From positions 613,029 through 677,028 of the forward strand of contig NZ_JAZARE010000001.1 in NCBI RefSeq assembly GCF_036231905.1: a stretch of DNA of 64,000 nucleotides, given 5' to 3'. Shown here piece after piece: positions 45,923-55,141 of the stretch. The notes beneath the pieces were generated by a model. It was not told the origin of the DNA, ran no database searches, and saw only the letters and a list, made by a program, of their open reading frames with translations. This stretch comes from CAMLIZ01 sp036231905. Lineage in GTDB: Bacteria; Pseudomonadota; Gammaproteobacteria; Burkholderiales; Burkholderiaceae_C. The position numbers were made by a program, and so were the translations under genes. How positions within the stretch are numbered: the stretch's first letter is position 1; each line of letters starts with the position of its first letter.

Positions 45923-46930
45923 TCACGCATGGGCAATGGCGACCTTGCCGACATGCTGCCCTCCCGCGCCCAGGTGGTCATACGCCGAGCCCGCCTCGGC
46001 CATGCCGAACACCCGGTCGATCACCGGAACGATCCGGTGGGCGGCCACCGCTCGCACCGCTTCGCCGAAGTCGGCGACCGAGCCGGTGTTGTTGCCCACC
46101 ACGTGGAGGGCCTTCACGATGATGGGCATCAGGTCGATCGAGGCGGCCATCCCGCTGACAAAGCCCACCGTGAAGACCGTGCCGCCCATCGCCGCCGCAT
46201 TCAGCGAGCGCGCGAAGGTGGCGCCGCCCACCGTCTCCACCACGAGGTCGGCACCCCGACCCTGGGTGAGCGACAGCACTTCCCGGTCCCATTCGGGCGT
46301 ATCCAGGTAGTTGATCAGGTGATCGGCGCCGAGCTGCTGCGCCCGCTCGAGTTTCCGGGCGCTGGACGAGGCGAGGATGACGGTGGCACCGCTGGCCTTG
46401 GCGAACTGCAGGGCGAACAGGCTGACACCGCCCGTGCCGAGCAGCACCGCCACCGAGCCGGGGCGCAGCGACGCCGAGCGCACGGCGTTCCATGCGGTCG
46501 TGGCGGCGATCGGCAGCGTGGCACCCTGCACGAAGTCCAGGTGCTCGGGCATCGCAACGAGGCTGGCTGCAGGCACGGCCACGTAGTCGGCCAGCGACCC
46601 TGGCAGCGTGAGGCCGCGCAGTGCCGCGACGTGCTGCGGCGCGATCGGGCCGCCCATCCAGTGCGGCATGAAGTGGGGAACCACCTTGTCGCCCACGGCC
46701 CAGCCCTCCACGCCGTCGCCCAGCGCAGCGACCTCGCCCGCGCCGTCGGCCACCGGGATCAGCGGATAGCGGGCGCCGGGGAAGCGGCCGGTGGCCACCG
46801 CCACGTCGAAATAGTTCAAGGCGGCGGCGCGCAGGCGCACCAGCACCTCGCCGCGCCGGGCTTCGGGCTCGGGCAGGTCCACGGGGCGGAGGGAATCGAC
46901 ACCGGCAGCGGTGAGTTGAATGGCTTTCAT
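45923..46930 (-). CDS. Zinc-free alcohol dehydrogenase / quinone oxidoreductase-like protein
   Basis: 335 aa MDR-superfamily protein. The N-terminal GroES-like domain is MKAIQLTAAGVDSL to PVADGAGEVAALGDGV. The Rossmann fold shows VAVLLGTGGVSLFALQFAK and GADHLINYLDTPEWD. The catalytic and structural zinc Cys sets are missing. It is divergent from a LysR gene 100 bp away that probably regulates it. The substrate is unknown. Confidence 0.9.
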   Translation of the reverse strand: MKAIQLTAAGVDSLRPVDLPEPEARRGEVLVRLRAAALNYFDVAVATGRFPGARYPLIPVADGAGEVAALGDGVEGWAVGDKVVPHFMPHWMGGPIAPQHVAALRGLTLPGSLADYVAVPAASLVAMPEHLDFVQGATLPIAATTAWNAVRSASLRPGSVAVLLGTGGVSLFALQFAKASGATVILASSSARKLERAQQLGADHLINYLDTPEWDREVLSLTQGRGADLVVETVGGATFARSLNAAAMGGTVFTVGFVSGMAASIDLMPIIVKALHVVGNNTGSVADFGEAVRAVAAHRIVPVIDRVFGMAEAGSAYDHLGAGGQHVGKVAIAHA

Positions 46931-47030
46931 GAGGCTCTTGAGGAGTAGTCCAACGAGTCGCCAGTCTGATTGCGCAGAAGCGACCGATAAACTGCGCTGA
47001 TCTTCATGCACTCAACACTGTGGCTTGGTA

Positions 47031-47909
47031 ATGGATCTGCTCGACAGCATGAAGGTCTACGTGCTGACCGTGGAAAAGGGCAGCCTCAACGCAGCCGCCG
47101 GCGCCTGCGGCATCTCTGCCACGATGGCAGGGAACCACTTGCGCTCGCTGGAGAACCGCCTGGGCACCCGGCTGCTCAACCGCACCACCCGGCGCCAGCA
47201 CCTCACCGCCTTCGGCGAGGACTACTACCTGCGCTGCAAGGACATCCTGAGGCTGGTGGCGGAGACGGACGCCCAGGCCCAGAGCCTGCAGCTCACACCC
47301 GCGGGCAAGTTGCGCGTCAGCGCGCCGGTCACGTTCGGGTCGGATGCCTTGATGCCCGCCTTGGCGGACTACCTGGACCGCCATCCTCAGGTGAGCGTCG
47401 ACCTGAGCTTGAACGACCGGGTGGTCGACCTGGTCGAGGAAGGCTTCGAAGCCGCCATCCGGATCGGCCACCTGCCCGATTCGGCGCTGGTCGCCAGGCC
47501 ACTCGCCCCGTATCGGTTGATGGCCTGTGCCTCGCCCGCCTACCTGGCCCGCAAGGGCACGCCGGCCAGGCCGGAGGAGCTCAGCGAGCACGAGTGCCTG
47601 TCATTCACCCCGGCTGCGTCGGGGCGGTGGACCTTCACCGGTGAGGACGGCCTGTGCCAGGTGCCGGTGGCGGGGCGGCTGCAGGTCAACCAAGGGCAGG
47701 CGCTGCGTGTGGCGGCCCTTCACGGCATGGGCATCGTGCTGCAACCCGCCATCCTGCTGCAGGCCGATGTGCGCGAGGGGCGCCTGGTGCAGCTCTTCCC
47801 GGACTACGAGCTGCCGAGCCGTCCCATGAGCGTGGTCTACCTGCCGGACCGCTATCGCTCTCCGAAGCTGCGCAGCTTCGTGGAGTTCCTGGTGGAGCGG
47901 TTCGGCTAA
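47031..47909 (+). CDS. LysR-family regulator
   Basis: 292 aa. The helix-turn-helix is at residues 1-60 (MDLLDSMKVYVLTVEKGSLN, LRSLENRLGTRLLNRTTRRQ), of the CrgA/AaeR-like subgroup. The effector-binding domain runs from GKLRVSAPVTFGSDALMPAL. ATG 47031 is preferred to a TTG two codons upstream. Divergent from the quinone oxidoreductase gene, its likely target. Confidence 0.9.
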   Translation: MDLLDSMKVYVLTVEKGSLNAAAGACGISATMAGNHLRSLENRLGTRLLNRTTRRQHLTAFGEDYYLRCKDILRLVAETDAQAQSLQLTPAGKLRVSAPVTFGSDALMPALADYLDRHPQVSVDLSLNDRVVDLVEEGFEAAIRIGHLPDSALVARPLAPYRLMACASPAYLARKGTPARPEELSEHECLSFTPAASGRWTFTGEDGLCQVPVAGRLQVNQGQALRVAALHGMGIVLQPAILLQADVREGRLVQLFPDYELPSRPMSVVYLPDRYRSPKLRSFVEFLVERFG

Positions 47910-47918
47910 GGGGCGGCC

Positions 47919-48560
47919 TCAGCCGCGCACGACGCCCGGCGTGGGTGTGGCCACCTCGGCCCAGTGCGCCGGCTCGAACCACGGGTCGCCCTTCAGGCAG
48001 GCGGCCACCATCTCCAGCGCGTCCACGCCCCAGAACAGGCGCTGGTCCACCGCGATGGTGGGCACGCCGAACACGCCGCGCGCGATCGCTTCGTCGGTGG
48101 TGCTGCGCAGGGCCTGCTTCACCGCGTCGGCGGCCGGGTCCTGCTGCAGCTGCAGCGCGGCTTGCAGCGCCTGCAGGCGCGCCGGCTCGTTGGCATCGGC
48201 CCCGCCGATCCAGACATGGCGGAACACCAGCTCCACCGCCCGCCGGTTGGGCCACGCACCGGCGGGCGCGCTGGCGATCACCAGCCGCAGCAGCGCCAGC
48301 GGGTTGAAGGGATGCTGCGCCGGCAGCTGCAGGGGCGTGCCCTGGCGGTGCGCCAGCCAGGTCACCTGGCGCATGGTCCAGTCGCGCTTGGGCGCGATCT
48401 CGGCCGGCCCTTTCTGACCCCAATGTTTGAGCATGCCGGCGAACAGCACCGGCTTGTAGTTCACGACGTAGGAGCAGCCCTCCAGCGCCTGCGGCAGGCG
48501 CTCGAAAGCGAGGTAGGCGTAGGGCGAGATCGGGTCGAAGTAGAAGTCGATCGGCGTCAT
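47919..48560 (-). CDS. 2-hydroxychromene-2-carboxylate isomerase / DsbA-family protein
   Basis: 213 aa thioredoxin-fold protein of the HCCA isomerase/kappa-GST type: IDFYFDPISPYAYLAFERLP, FAGMLKHWGQKGPAEI, and GVFGVPTIAVDQRLFWGVD near the end. The active-site position is Ser rather than Cys, typical of this branch. Start overlaps the DUF1289 stop (ATGA). It may isomerise an aromatic-pathway intermediate using glutathione, but many relatives are uncharacterised. Confidence 0.88.
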   Translation of the reverse strand: MTPIDFYFDPISPYAYLAFERLPQALEGCSYVVNYKPVLFAGMLKHWGQKGPAEIAPKRDWTMRQVTWLAHRQGTPLQLPAQHPFNPLALLRLVIASAPAGAWPNRRAVELVFRHVWIGGADANEPARLQALQAALQLQQDPAADAVKQALRSTTDEAIARGVFGVPTIAVDQRLFWGVDALEMVAACLKGDPWFEPAHWAEVATPTPGVVRG

Positions 48561-48736
48561 GGGTGGAACAGCTCCTCGCGTCGTTGTTCGATCACCTGCC
48601 ACACGGCCTGCTTGGCGGTGTCATCCATGCGCGACCAGCCGGCGATCTCGTCGATGGTGCGCAGGCAGCCTTCGCACAGCCCCGTGGCGGGGCTCATGCG
48701 GCACACGTTGATGCAGGGCGAGGCCACCGGGGACAT
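48557..48736 (-). CDS. DUF1289 small Cys-rich protein
   Basis: 59 aa. It has SPCINVCRMSPATGLCEGCL followed by RTIDEIAGWSRMDD, the DUF1289 pattern of four Cys that probably bind a metal. Coupled by ATGA to the isomerase gene. Function unknown; it is widely conserved beside housekeeping genes in proteobacteria. Confidence 0.88.
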   Translation of the reverse strand: MSPVASPCINVCRMSPATGLCEGCLRTIDEIAGWSRMDDTAKQAVWQVIEQRREELFHP

Positions 48737-48816
48737 GTCGGCCCCCCGGCCGCCGGGGGCGGCGTCCGGCCCTCCGACCGGCCGTTCGCTGGCGGGGGGG
48801 CGGCCCGGCGCGGCGC

Positions 48817-49332
48817 TCACGCGGCCGGCTCCGCGACCACGTCCACCACCGGTGCGCCTGTCATGCGCTGCAGCTCGGCGGGCGCGAGCGGGAACACGCC
48901 ATTCGGATGCCCGGCCGCGGCCCACACTTCCTGGAAGCGGAACAGCTCGCGGTCGATCAGGGTGACCAGCGTGCGGCCCGGCGGCGTGGCGTGGGCCAGC
49001 GGCGCCACCCCGCCGATCGAAAAGCCGGTGGCCTCCTTCACGAAGGCGGCATCCGCGCGTTTGAGCGGCCCGGTGAGCGCGCTGACCTTCTTTTCGTCCA
49101 CCCGCTTGTCGCCGGAGGTGATGACCAGGACCACCGCGTCGTCCTCGGCGCGGCGGAAGATGATGCTCTTGGCCACCTGGCCCACCAGGATGCCTAGCGC
49201 GTCGGCGGCCTCCTGTGACGTGCGGGCGGCCACCTCCAGCCAACGGGGCGCATGCGCGTGGCCCAGGGCCTGCAGCGCCGATGCCACGCGCTGGAAACCT
49301 TCAGGCCGTTGTTCGTCGAGCGTGCTGTCCAT
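48817..49332 (-). CDS. YbaK/EbsC-family aminoacyl-tRNA deacylase-like protein
   Basis: 171 aa. The YbaK fold is seen in QVAKSIIFRRAEDDAVVLVI, TSGDKRVDEKKVSAL, ATGFSIGGVAPLAH and LIDRELFRFQEVWAAAGHPN. It probably hydrolyses mischarged aminoacyl-tRNA in trans. Start shares a base with the HMG-CoA lyase stop (TGATG). Confidence 0.9.
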   Translation of the reverse strand: MDSTLDEQRPEGFQRVASALQALGHAHAPRWLEVAARTSQEAADALGILVGQVAKSIIFRRAEDDAVVLVITSGDKRVDEKKVSALTGPLKRADAAFVKEATGFSIGGVAPLAHATPPGRTLVTLIDRELFRFQEVWAAAGHPNGVFPLAPAELQRMTGAPVVDVVAEPAA

Positions 49333-50237
49333 CAGCCCACCCGCTTGGCCAACAGCGCCTTGCCCGCGCGCGACACCGGCGGGCGGCCGAGCGCGTCGGA
49401 GATGAAGGCGCCGGCGTCCACCAGCGCGTCGAGGTCGATGCCGGTGGCGATGCCCAGGCCGTGCAGCAGGAACACGACGTCCTCGGTGGCCACGTTGCCG
49501 GTGGCACCCTTGGCATACGGGCAGCCCCCCAGGCCGGCGATGCTGGCGTCGAAGGTGTGGATGCCCAGCTCCAGGCTGGCGTAGATGTTGGCCAGCGCCT
49601 GGCCGTAGGTGTCGTGGAAATGGCCGCTCACCTCGACCAGCGGATAGTGCTTGAGCGCGCGCTCCATCACCGCCTGCACCCTGCGCGGCGTGCCCACGCC
49701 GATGGTGTCGGCCATGCCCACATGGTCCACCCCGATGTCCTTCATCAGCCGCACCACGCGCTCCACGTCGTCCAGGCTCACCTCGCCCTGGTAGGGGCAG
49801 CCCAGGGCACAGGAGATCGCGCCACGCACCTTGAGCCCCGCTTCGCGCGCCGCCGCGGCCACCGGGCGGAAGCGCTCGATGCTCTCCTCGATGCTGCAGT
49901 TGATGTTGCGCTGGCTGAAGGCCTCGCTGGCCGCGCCGAACACCACCACCTCGTCCGGCCGGGTGGGCAGCGCCCCCTCCAGGCCCTTCATGTTGGGCAC
50001 CAGCACGCTGTAGCGCACGCCCGGGCGGCGGGTGATGCCGGCCATCACTTCGGTGTTGTCCGCCATCTGCGGCACCCACTTCGGGCTGACGAAGCTGGTG
50101 ACCTCGATCTCCTTCAGGCCAGCCGATTGCAGACGGTGAACCAGCTCGACTTTCACGCCGGCCGCGACCTGTAGCTTTTCGTTCTGCAGGCCGTCACGAG
50201 GGCCGACATCCACCAAAGTGACTTGGGAAGGCAGCAT
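49332..50237 (-). CDS. liuE: Hydroxymethylglutaryl-CoA lyase
   Basis: 301 aa (also named mvaB). Active-site features are VDVGPRDGLQNEK, VSGHFHDTYGQALAN, and the glycine-loop Cys in IAGLGGCPYAKGATGNVATED. It splits HMG-CoA into acetoacetate and acetyl-CoA, the last step of leucine breakdown. It belongs with the MCC subunits and methylglutaconyl-CoA hydratase nearby. A GGGGGG/CCCCCC hairpin (50263-50278) lies upstream. Confidence 0.94.
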   Translation of the reverse strand: MLPSQVTLVDVGPRDGLQNEKLQVAAGVKVELVHRLQSAGLKEIEVTSFVSPKWVPQMADNTEVMAGITRRPGVRYSVLVPNMKGLEGALPTRPDEVVVFGAASEAFSQRNINCSIEESIERFRPVAAAAREAGLKVRGAISCALGCPYQGEVSLDDVERVVRLMKDIGVDHVGMADTIGVGTPRRVQAVMERALKHYPLVEVSGHFHDTYGQALANIYASLELGIHTFDASIAGLGGCPYAKGATGNVATEDVVFLLHGLGIATGIDLDALVDAGAFISDALGRPPVSRAGKALLAKRVG

Positions 50238-50374
50238 GGCTTACGACTTCTTTCAGAAAAGTGGGGGGTTCACCCCCCGGATGGTGGGCCGGAAACCCGC
50301 CCTTTAGGGATGGCAGGCGACCGAACCCAGAGCAAAATCTTCTGTAATTAATACAAAGCTACGACGGACACCGC

Positions 50375-50707
50375 ATGAACGCCCAGCTGAGCCGCCTGCA
50401 GATTGCTGCGCGCATCCATTTTTTCCTCAAGCGCGAAGTCGGCACCGGCATCGACGTGGAAACCATGCTCAAGCGTGCGAGTTATGCCGGCGAGGTGCTG
50501 GCGATGTGCGACACCGCCAAAGGCACCGAGCTCGAACGCCTGGCGCACCAGTTCCGCCTGGCCACCGCCGCAGCGGAGCGCCCCGCCAGCAGCCGCGTCG
50601 CCCAGCCCTGGTCGGACACCTCCGGCTTCGGCCTGTCGCGCCCGCTCGAACTGCATGATCAGCCGCCCTCCCCCAGGCGCAGGAGCTCGCCGCCTTCGGC
50701 GACCTGA
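50375..50707 (+). CDS. Small hypothetical protein
   Basis: 110 aa. The N-terminal 70 residues look structured (LSRLQIAARIHFFLKREVGT, YAGEVLAMCDTAKGTELERL). The tail after residue 90 is Pro/Arg/Ser-rich and overlaps the last 49 bp of the convergent carboxylase gene. An AT-rich TAATTAATAC stretch upstream may be its promoter. I recognise the shape from other Burkholderiales genomes but know no function. The overlap suggests the true stop was lost and the tail is readthrough. Confidence 0.6.
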   Translation: MNAQLSRLQIAARIHFFLKREVGTGIDVETMLKRASYAGEVLAMCDTAKGTELERLAHQFRLATAAAERPASSRVAQPWSDTSGFGLSRPLELHDQPPSPRRRSSPPSAT

Positions 50708-52689
50708 TCACCCACCCCGTAGAGCAGCTCGGCCACCGTGCCGTCGCGCGGCGCGGTGATCGTGTGCTCCATCTTCATCGCTTCCATCACCGCCAGCGGC
50801 TGGCCCTTCTTCACCACGTCGCCCGGCTTGGCCAGAAAGGCGACCAGCTTGCCCGGCATGGGCGCGGTGAGCCGGCCGGCTTCTGTGCTCTCGCCGGCAT
50901 GGGCGATCGGATCGATCTCGCGCACCAGCGCCGAGCCCTGGGGCGCAAACACCGCCAGCTGCTCACCCTGCGCATAAATCGCCAGGCGCACACGCTGGTC
51001 GCCCAGCGTGACGTCGAACCGCTCGGGGCCGAGCGCGGCGGTCTGCAGCGGCCAGCGGCGATCGCCCAGCGCCATGCGCAGCGCGCCGTCATGCAGGCGC
51101 TGCAGCGTCACCGCATGGTGGCTGCCGTTCAGCTCCAGGTCGAAACGCCGGCTGGCACCGCCGTGCAGGCGCCAGCCGTCGCGGCGTGACCAGGGATCCG
51201 CGCCTTCCAGCTGCGCCTCCGCCGCCAGCGCATGGGCGACCACGCCGGCCGCCGCCAGCTCCAGCGGCAGCCCGGGCGCATCGAACAAGGCCGGGTGCTC
51301 GCGTTCGATCAGCGCCGTGTCGAGGTCCGCTTCGGCGAACGAGCGGCTGTTGACGACGCGGCGCAGGAAGGCCACGTTGGTGTGCAAGCCCATGATGTGG
51401 GTGTCGCGCAATGCGGCGTCCAGGCGGGCCAGCGCCTGGGCGCGATCGTCGCCCCAGACGATGAGCTTGGCGATCATGGAGTCGTAGTACGGCGAGATCT
51501 CATCCCCTTCGCCGAAGCCGGTGTCCAGGCGCACCGCGGCCGGGTCATGGAAGGGCTCTGCGTCAGCATTGCGGCGGAAGGCCACATGCTCAGGCCAGCG
51601 TGCCACCTGGAGGCGGCCGGTGGCAGGAAGGAAGTTGGCCTCGGGGTTTTCCGCGCAGATGCGCGCTTCGATCGCATGGCCGCGCCGCGTGAGCTCGTGT
51701 TGCTGCTTTGGCAGGCGCTGGCCGGAGGCCACACGCAGCTGCCACTCCACCAAGTCCAGCCCGGTGATGGCTTCGCTGACCGGGTGCTCCACCTGCAGCC
51801 GAGTGTTCATCTCCATGAAATAAAAGCGCAGGTCCGAACCATCGGGCGTGGGCTCGGCAATGAACTCCACCGTGCCGGCACCGACGTAGCCCACCGCCAG
51901 CGCGGCCTGCACCGCCGCCGCGCCCATCTCGGCGCGCCGCGCTTCGCTCATGCCGGGCGCGGGCGCTTCCTCCAGCACCTTCTGGTGGCGGCGCTGCACC
52001 GAACAGTCGCGCTCGAAGAGGTACACGCACTGGCCGTGGCCATCGGCGAACACCTGGATCTCGATGTGGCGCGGCCGCGTGACGTAGCGCTCCACCAGCA
52101 CATGCTGGTCGCCGAAGCTGGCCTGGGCCTCGCGTTGGCAGGAGGCCAGCGCGGCGATGAAGTCCTCCGGCTTGTCCACCCGGCGCATGCCCTTGCCACC
52201 ACCGCCCGCGCTGGCCTTGATGAGCACTGGGTAGCCGATGCGGTCGGCCTCGCCCATCAGGAAGTCGGCGTCCTGCCGGTTGCCGTGATACCCGGGCACC
52301 AGCGGCACGCCGGCCTGGTCCATCAGTGCCTTGGCGGCGGACTTGCTGCCCATGGCCGCGATGGCGGAGGCCGGCGGGCCGATGAACACCACGCCCGCTT
52401 CGGCGCAGGCCTGGGCGAAGTCCTCGTTTTCGCTCAGGAAGCCGTAACCCGGATGCACCGCCTGCGCGCCGGTGGCCTTGGCCGCCTCGAGGATGCGCTC
52501 CCAGCGCAGGTAGCTGTCCTTGGGGGCGGGGCCGCCGATGGCCACGGCTTCGTCGCAGGCTCGCACATGCTTGGCATGCGCGTCGGCTTCCGAATACACG
52601 GCGACGGTGCGCACACCCAGGCGGCGTGCGGTGGCGGCGACGCGGCAGGCGATCTCCCCACGATTGGCGATCAGGATCTTCTTGAACAC
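50659..52689 (-). CDS. liuD: 3-methylcrotonyl-CoA carboxylase alpha (biotin) subunit
   Basis: 676 aa biotin-dependent carboxylase. Biotin carboxylase domain: FKKILIANRGEIACRVAATA, GGGGKGMRRV, LQVEHPVSEAITGLDLVEWQ. The C-terminal BCCP lysine is Lys639 in AVMEAMKMEHTI. Family length fits MCC/PCC alpha. The MCC identity follows from the liu neighbours rather than from the sequence alone. It pairs with the beta subunit at 55971-57578. Confidence 0.93.
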   Translation of the reverse strand: MFKKILIANRGEIACRVAATARRLGVRTVAVYSEADAHAKHVRACDEAVAIGGPAPKDSYLRWERILEAAKATGAQAVHPGYGFLSENEDFAQACAEAGVVFIGPPASAIAAMGSKSAAKALMDQAGVPLVPGYHGNRQDADFLMGEADRIGYPVLIKASAGGGGKGMRRVDKPEDFIAALASCQREAQASFGDQHVLVERYVTRPRHIEIQVFADGHGQCVYLFERDCSVQRRHQKVLEEAPAPGMSEARRAEMGAAAVQAALAVGYVGAGTVEFIAEPTPDGSDLRFYFMEMNTRLQVEHPVSEAITGLDLVEWQLRVASGQRLPKQQHELTRRGHAIEARICAENPEANFLPATGRLQVARWPEHVAFRRNADAEPFHDPAAVRLDTGFGEGDEISPYYDSMIAKLIVWGDDRAQALARLDAALRDTHIMGLHTNVAFLRRVVNSRSFAEADLDTALIEREHPALFDAPGLPLELAAAGVVAHALAAEAQLEGADPWSRRDGWRLHGGASRRFDLELNGSHHAVTLQRLHDGALRMALGDRRWPLQTAALGPERFDVTLGDQRVRLAIYAQGEQLAVFAPQGSALVREIDPIAHAGESTEAGRLTAPMPGKLVAFLAKPGDVVKKGQPLAVMEAMKMEHTITAPRDGTVAELLYGVGDQVAEGGELLRLGEGG

Positions 52690-52702
52690 AGCGGTTTCTC
52701 CA

Positions 52703-53302
52703 TCAGGCGGCGGTCGGCCGCCCGTTTCTTCTGCGTTGCCACAGCGCCCGGATGAAGCGCGCCAGCGAACGGATGAGCAGCACCATCACCACCAGGGCCA
52801 GCAGCAGCCCCGCGAGGAACAGCCACGGATGACTCCACGACAGCCATAGCGCCATGGGCACCATCGCATCGCCCGCAAGTGACAAGGCGATGTTGGAAAA
52901 CGGCTCGGGCGATGTGTTCACCGCGGCGCGGGTGCTGGCCTTGGCCACATGCGCCGTGGCGGCCAGCGTGCCACCCAGCAGGCCCGCGACCGTGGCCGCG
53001 GTGGCATGGTCCCAGCCGAACACCGAGGCCGCCAGTGCCGCGCCGGCCGGAATGCGCACCAGCGTGTGCACCGCGTCCCACAGCGAATCGAGCATCGGGA
53101 TCTTGTCGGCGAAGAACTCGACGAAGAGCATGCAGCCGCTGGCGATCAGCACCGGCGGGCTTTGCAGCAGGTGCAGGCCCTGCGGCAGCGACACCCAGCC
53201 GAAATGGCCCGCCAGCCCGGTGAGGAACAGCACCGCATACAGCCGCAGCCCGCTGGCCCAGCCCAGGCCGGCGGCGATGGCAATCAGCTGCGGCGTGTCC
53301 AT
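52703..53302 (-). CDS. DUF4126 membrane protein
   Basis: 199 aa with about five hydrophobic segments. DUF4126 features are LGWASGLRLYAVLFLTGLAG and VEFFADKIPMLDSLWDAVH. Function unknown. It sits between liuC and liuD, 3 and 13 bp away, so it is part of the leucine operon. Confidence 0.88.
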   Translation of the reverse strand: MDTPQLIAIAAGLGWASGLRLYAVLFLTGLAGHFGWVSLPQGLHLLQSPPVLIASGCMLFVEFFADKIPMLDSLWDAVHTLVRIPAGAALAASVFGWDHATAATVAGLLGGTLAATAHVAKASTRAAVNTSPEPFSNIALSLAGDAMVPMALWLSWSHPWLFLAGLLLALVVMVLLIRSLARFIRALWQRRRNGRPTAA

Positions 53303-53305
53303 GCG

Positions 53306-54091
53306 TCAAGGCGCCAGCCAGTTGGGCGACCGCTTGTTCAGGAAGGACTGCACGCCCTCTTTGCCTTCGTCGCTGGCGCGGATGTCGGCGATGCGCCTGG
53401 CGGTGTCGGCGCGCAGCGCCTCGGTGATCGGCTGGCCGGCCAGGTCTTGCACCAGGCGCTTGCAGGCCTTCACCGCGGCGGGACCGTTGGCCACCAGCGC
53501 GGCGACGATCTCGTTGACCTTGGCATCCAGCGCATCGGCGGCCACCACCTCGTGCACGAAGCCCAGCCGCTGGGCGGTGGCCGCATCGAAGCGCTCGGCG
53601 GTGATGAAGTAGCGCCGCGCCGCCTGTTCGCCCAGCGCCTTCACCACATAGGGGCCGATGGTGGCGGGCAGCAGGCCGAGCCGGGCTTCGCTGAGGCAGA
53701 AGTTCACACCCTCGGCCGCCACCAGCACGTCGCACACCGCCGCCAGGCCCACGCCGCCGGCAAAACAGTCGCCGTGGATGCGGCCCACCACCGGCAGCGG
53801 GCAGCTGTAGATCGCCCACAGCATGTCGGCCAGCGCCTGGGCATCGGCGCGGTTCTGGTCCCAGCTGTAGTCGGCCATCGCACGCATCCACGACAGGTCC
53901 GCCCCGGCGCAGAAGGCCTTGCCGTGGCCGCTCAGCACCACCGCGCGCAGCGTCGGCTCCTTGCCCAGCGCATGGAAGGTGCCGGTGAGCTCAACGATCA
54001 CCTGCTCGTTGAACGCGTTGCGCACGTCGGGCCGGTTGAGCCACACATGCACCACCGGGCCACGGCGTTCGATGCTGAGGGTCTGGGTCAT
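53306..54091 (-). CDS. liuC: Methylglutaconyl-CoA hydratase (crotonase family)
   Basis: 261 aa. Oxyanion-hole segments are FCAGADLSWMRAM and GDCFAGGVGLAAVCDVLVA; the second acid region is NFCLSEARLGLLPATIGPYV. It hydrates 3-methylglutaconyl-CoA to HMG-CoA, between the MCC and HMG-CoA lyase steps. The specific reaction is assigned by operon context. Confidence 0.9.
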   Translation of the reverse strand: MTQTLSIERRGPVVHVWLNRPDVRNAFNEQVIVELTGTFHALGKEPTLRAVVLSGHGKAFCAGADLSWMRAMADYSWDQNRADAQALADMLWAIYSCPLPVVGRIHGDCFAGGVGLAAVCDVLVAAEGVNFCLSEARLGLLPATIGPYVVKALGEQAARRYFITAERFDAATAQRLGFVHEVVAADALDAKVNEIVAALVANGPAAVKACKRLVQDLAGQPITEALRADTARRIADIRASDEGKEGVQSFLNKRSPNWLAP

Positions 54092-54118
54092 GCGGTGCTC
54101 CTTGGGTGAGCCTGCGTG

Positions 54119-55141
54119 TCAGGCGGCCGCCGGCGCCATGCCCAGGCGCTGCAGCAGCAGCCGATCGGCTTCGGCCTGCGGGTTGCTGGTGGTGAGCAGG
54201 CGGTCACCGTAGAACATGCTGTTGGCGCCGGCCAGGAAACACAGCGCCTGCAGCGCCTCGTCCATCTGCTCGCGACCGGCCGACAGCCGCACCACGGAGC
54301 GCGGCATCGTGATACGGGCCACCGCGATGGTGCGCACGAATTCGAACGGGTCCACCGGCTCGGCGTTTTCCAGCGGCGTGCCGGGCACCGGGATCAGCTG
54401 GTTGATGGGCACCGACTCGGGCGCCGGGTCCAGCGCCGCCAGCTGTGCGATCAGGCTGGCGCGATCGGCGCGGGTTTCGCCCATGCCGAGGATGCCGCCG
54501 CAGCACAGGTGCAGCCCGGCCTCGCGCGCCGTGGCCAGCGTGTCCAGCCGGTCCTCGTAGGTGCGAGTGCCGATCACCTTGTTGTAGTGCTCCGGCGAGG
54601 TGTCGAGGTTGTGGTTGTAATAGTCCAGCCCGGCCTCCTTCAGCTGCTGCGCCTGGCGGGGCTTCAGCATGCCGAGGGTGATGCAGGTTTCCATGCCCAG
54701 CGCCTTGACCCCGCTGACCATGCGGCCCAGCGCCTCCATGTCGCGGTCCTTCGGTTCGCGCCAGGCCGCGCCCATGCAGAAGCGGCTGGCGCCCTGCGCC
54801 TTGGCAGCTTTGGCCGCCTCCAGCACCTCGTCCAGGTCCATCAGCTTGGTGGCCTTGAGGCCTGTGTCGTGATGCGCCGACTGCGCGCAGTAGCCGCAGT
54901 CCTCCGCGCAGCCGCCGGTCTTGATGGACAGCAAGGTGGACAGCTGCACCGCGTTGGCGTCATGGTGCTCGCGGTGCACCTGCTGCGCACGGAACAGCAG
55001 GTCGTTGAACGGCAGCTCGTACAGCGCGAGCACCCGCTCGGTGGTCCACTGGGCGTTGGCAGGCAGGGCGCGCGGCTTGCGCGGGAAGGCGATGGTGGCC
55101 TCGGCAGTGGCGACGGGCGTGGCGTTGGAACAGGAGCTCAT
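54119..55141 (-). CDS. bioB: Biotin synthase
   Basis: 340 aa radical-SAM enzyme. The cluster motif is GGCAEDCGYCAQSAHHDTG, then CITLGMLKPRQAQ, YYNHNLDTSPE and RLSAGREQMDEALQ. ATG 55141 overlaps the DinB stop (ATGA). It inserts sulfur into dethiobiotin. It lies between the two MCC subunit genes, whose enzyme needs biotin. The other bio genes are not in the window. Confidence 0.96.
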   Translation of the reverse strand: MSSCSNATPVATAEATIAFPRKPRALPANAQWTTERVLALYELPFNDLLFRAQQVHREHHDANAVQLSTLLSIKTGGCAEDCGYCAQSAHHDTGLKATKLMDLDEVLEAAKAAKAQGASRFCMGAAWREPKDRDMEALGRMVSGVKALGMETCITLGMLKPRQAQQLKEAGLDYYNHNLDTSPEHYNKVIGTRTYEDRLDTLATAREAGLHLCCGGILGMGETRADRASLIAQLAALDPAPESVPINQLIPVPGTPLENAEPVDPFEFVRTIAVARITMPRSVVRLSAGREQMDEALQALCFLAGANSMFYGDRLLTTSNPQAEADRLLLQRLGMAPAAA

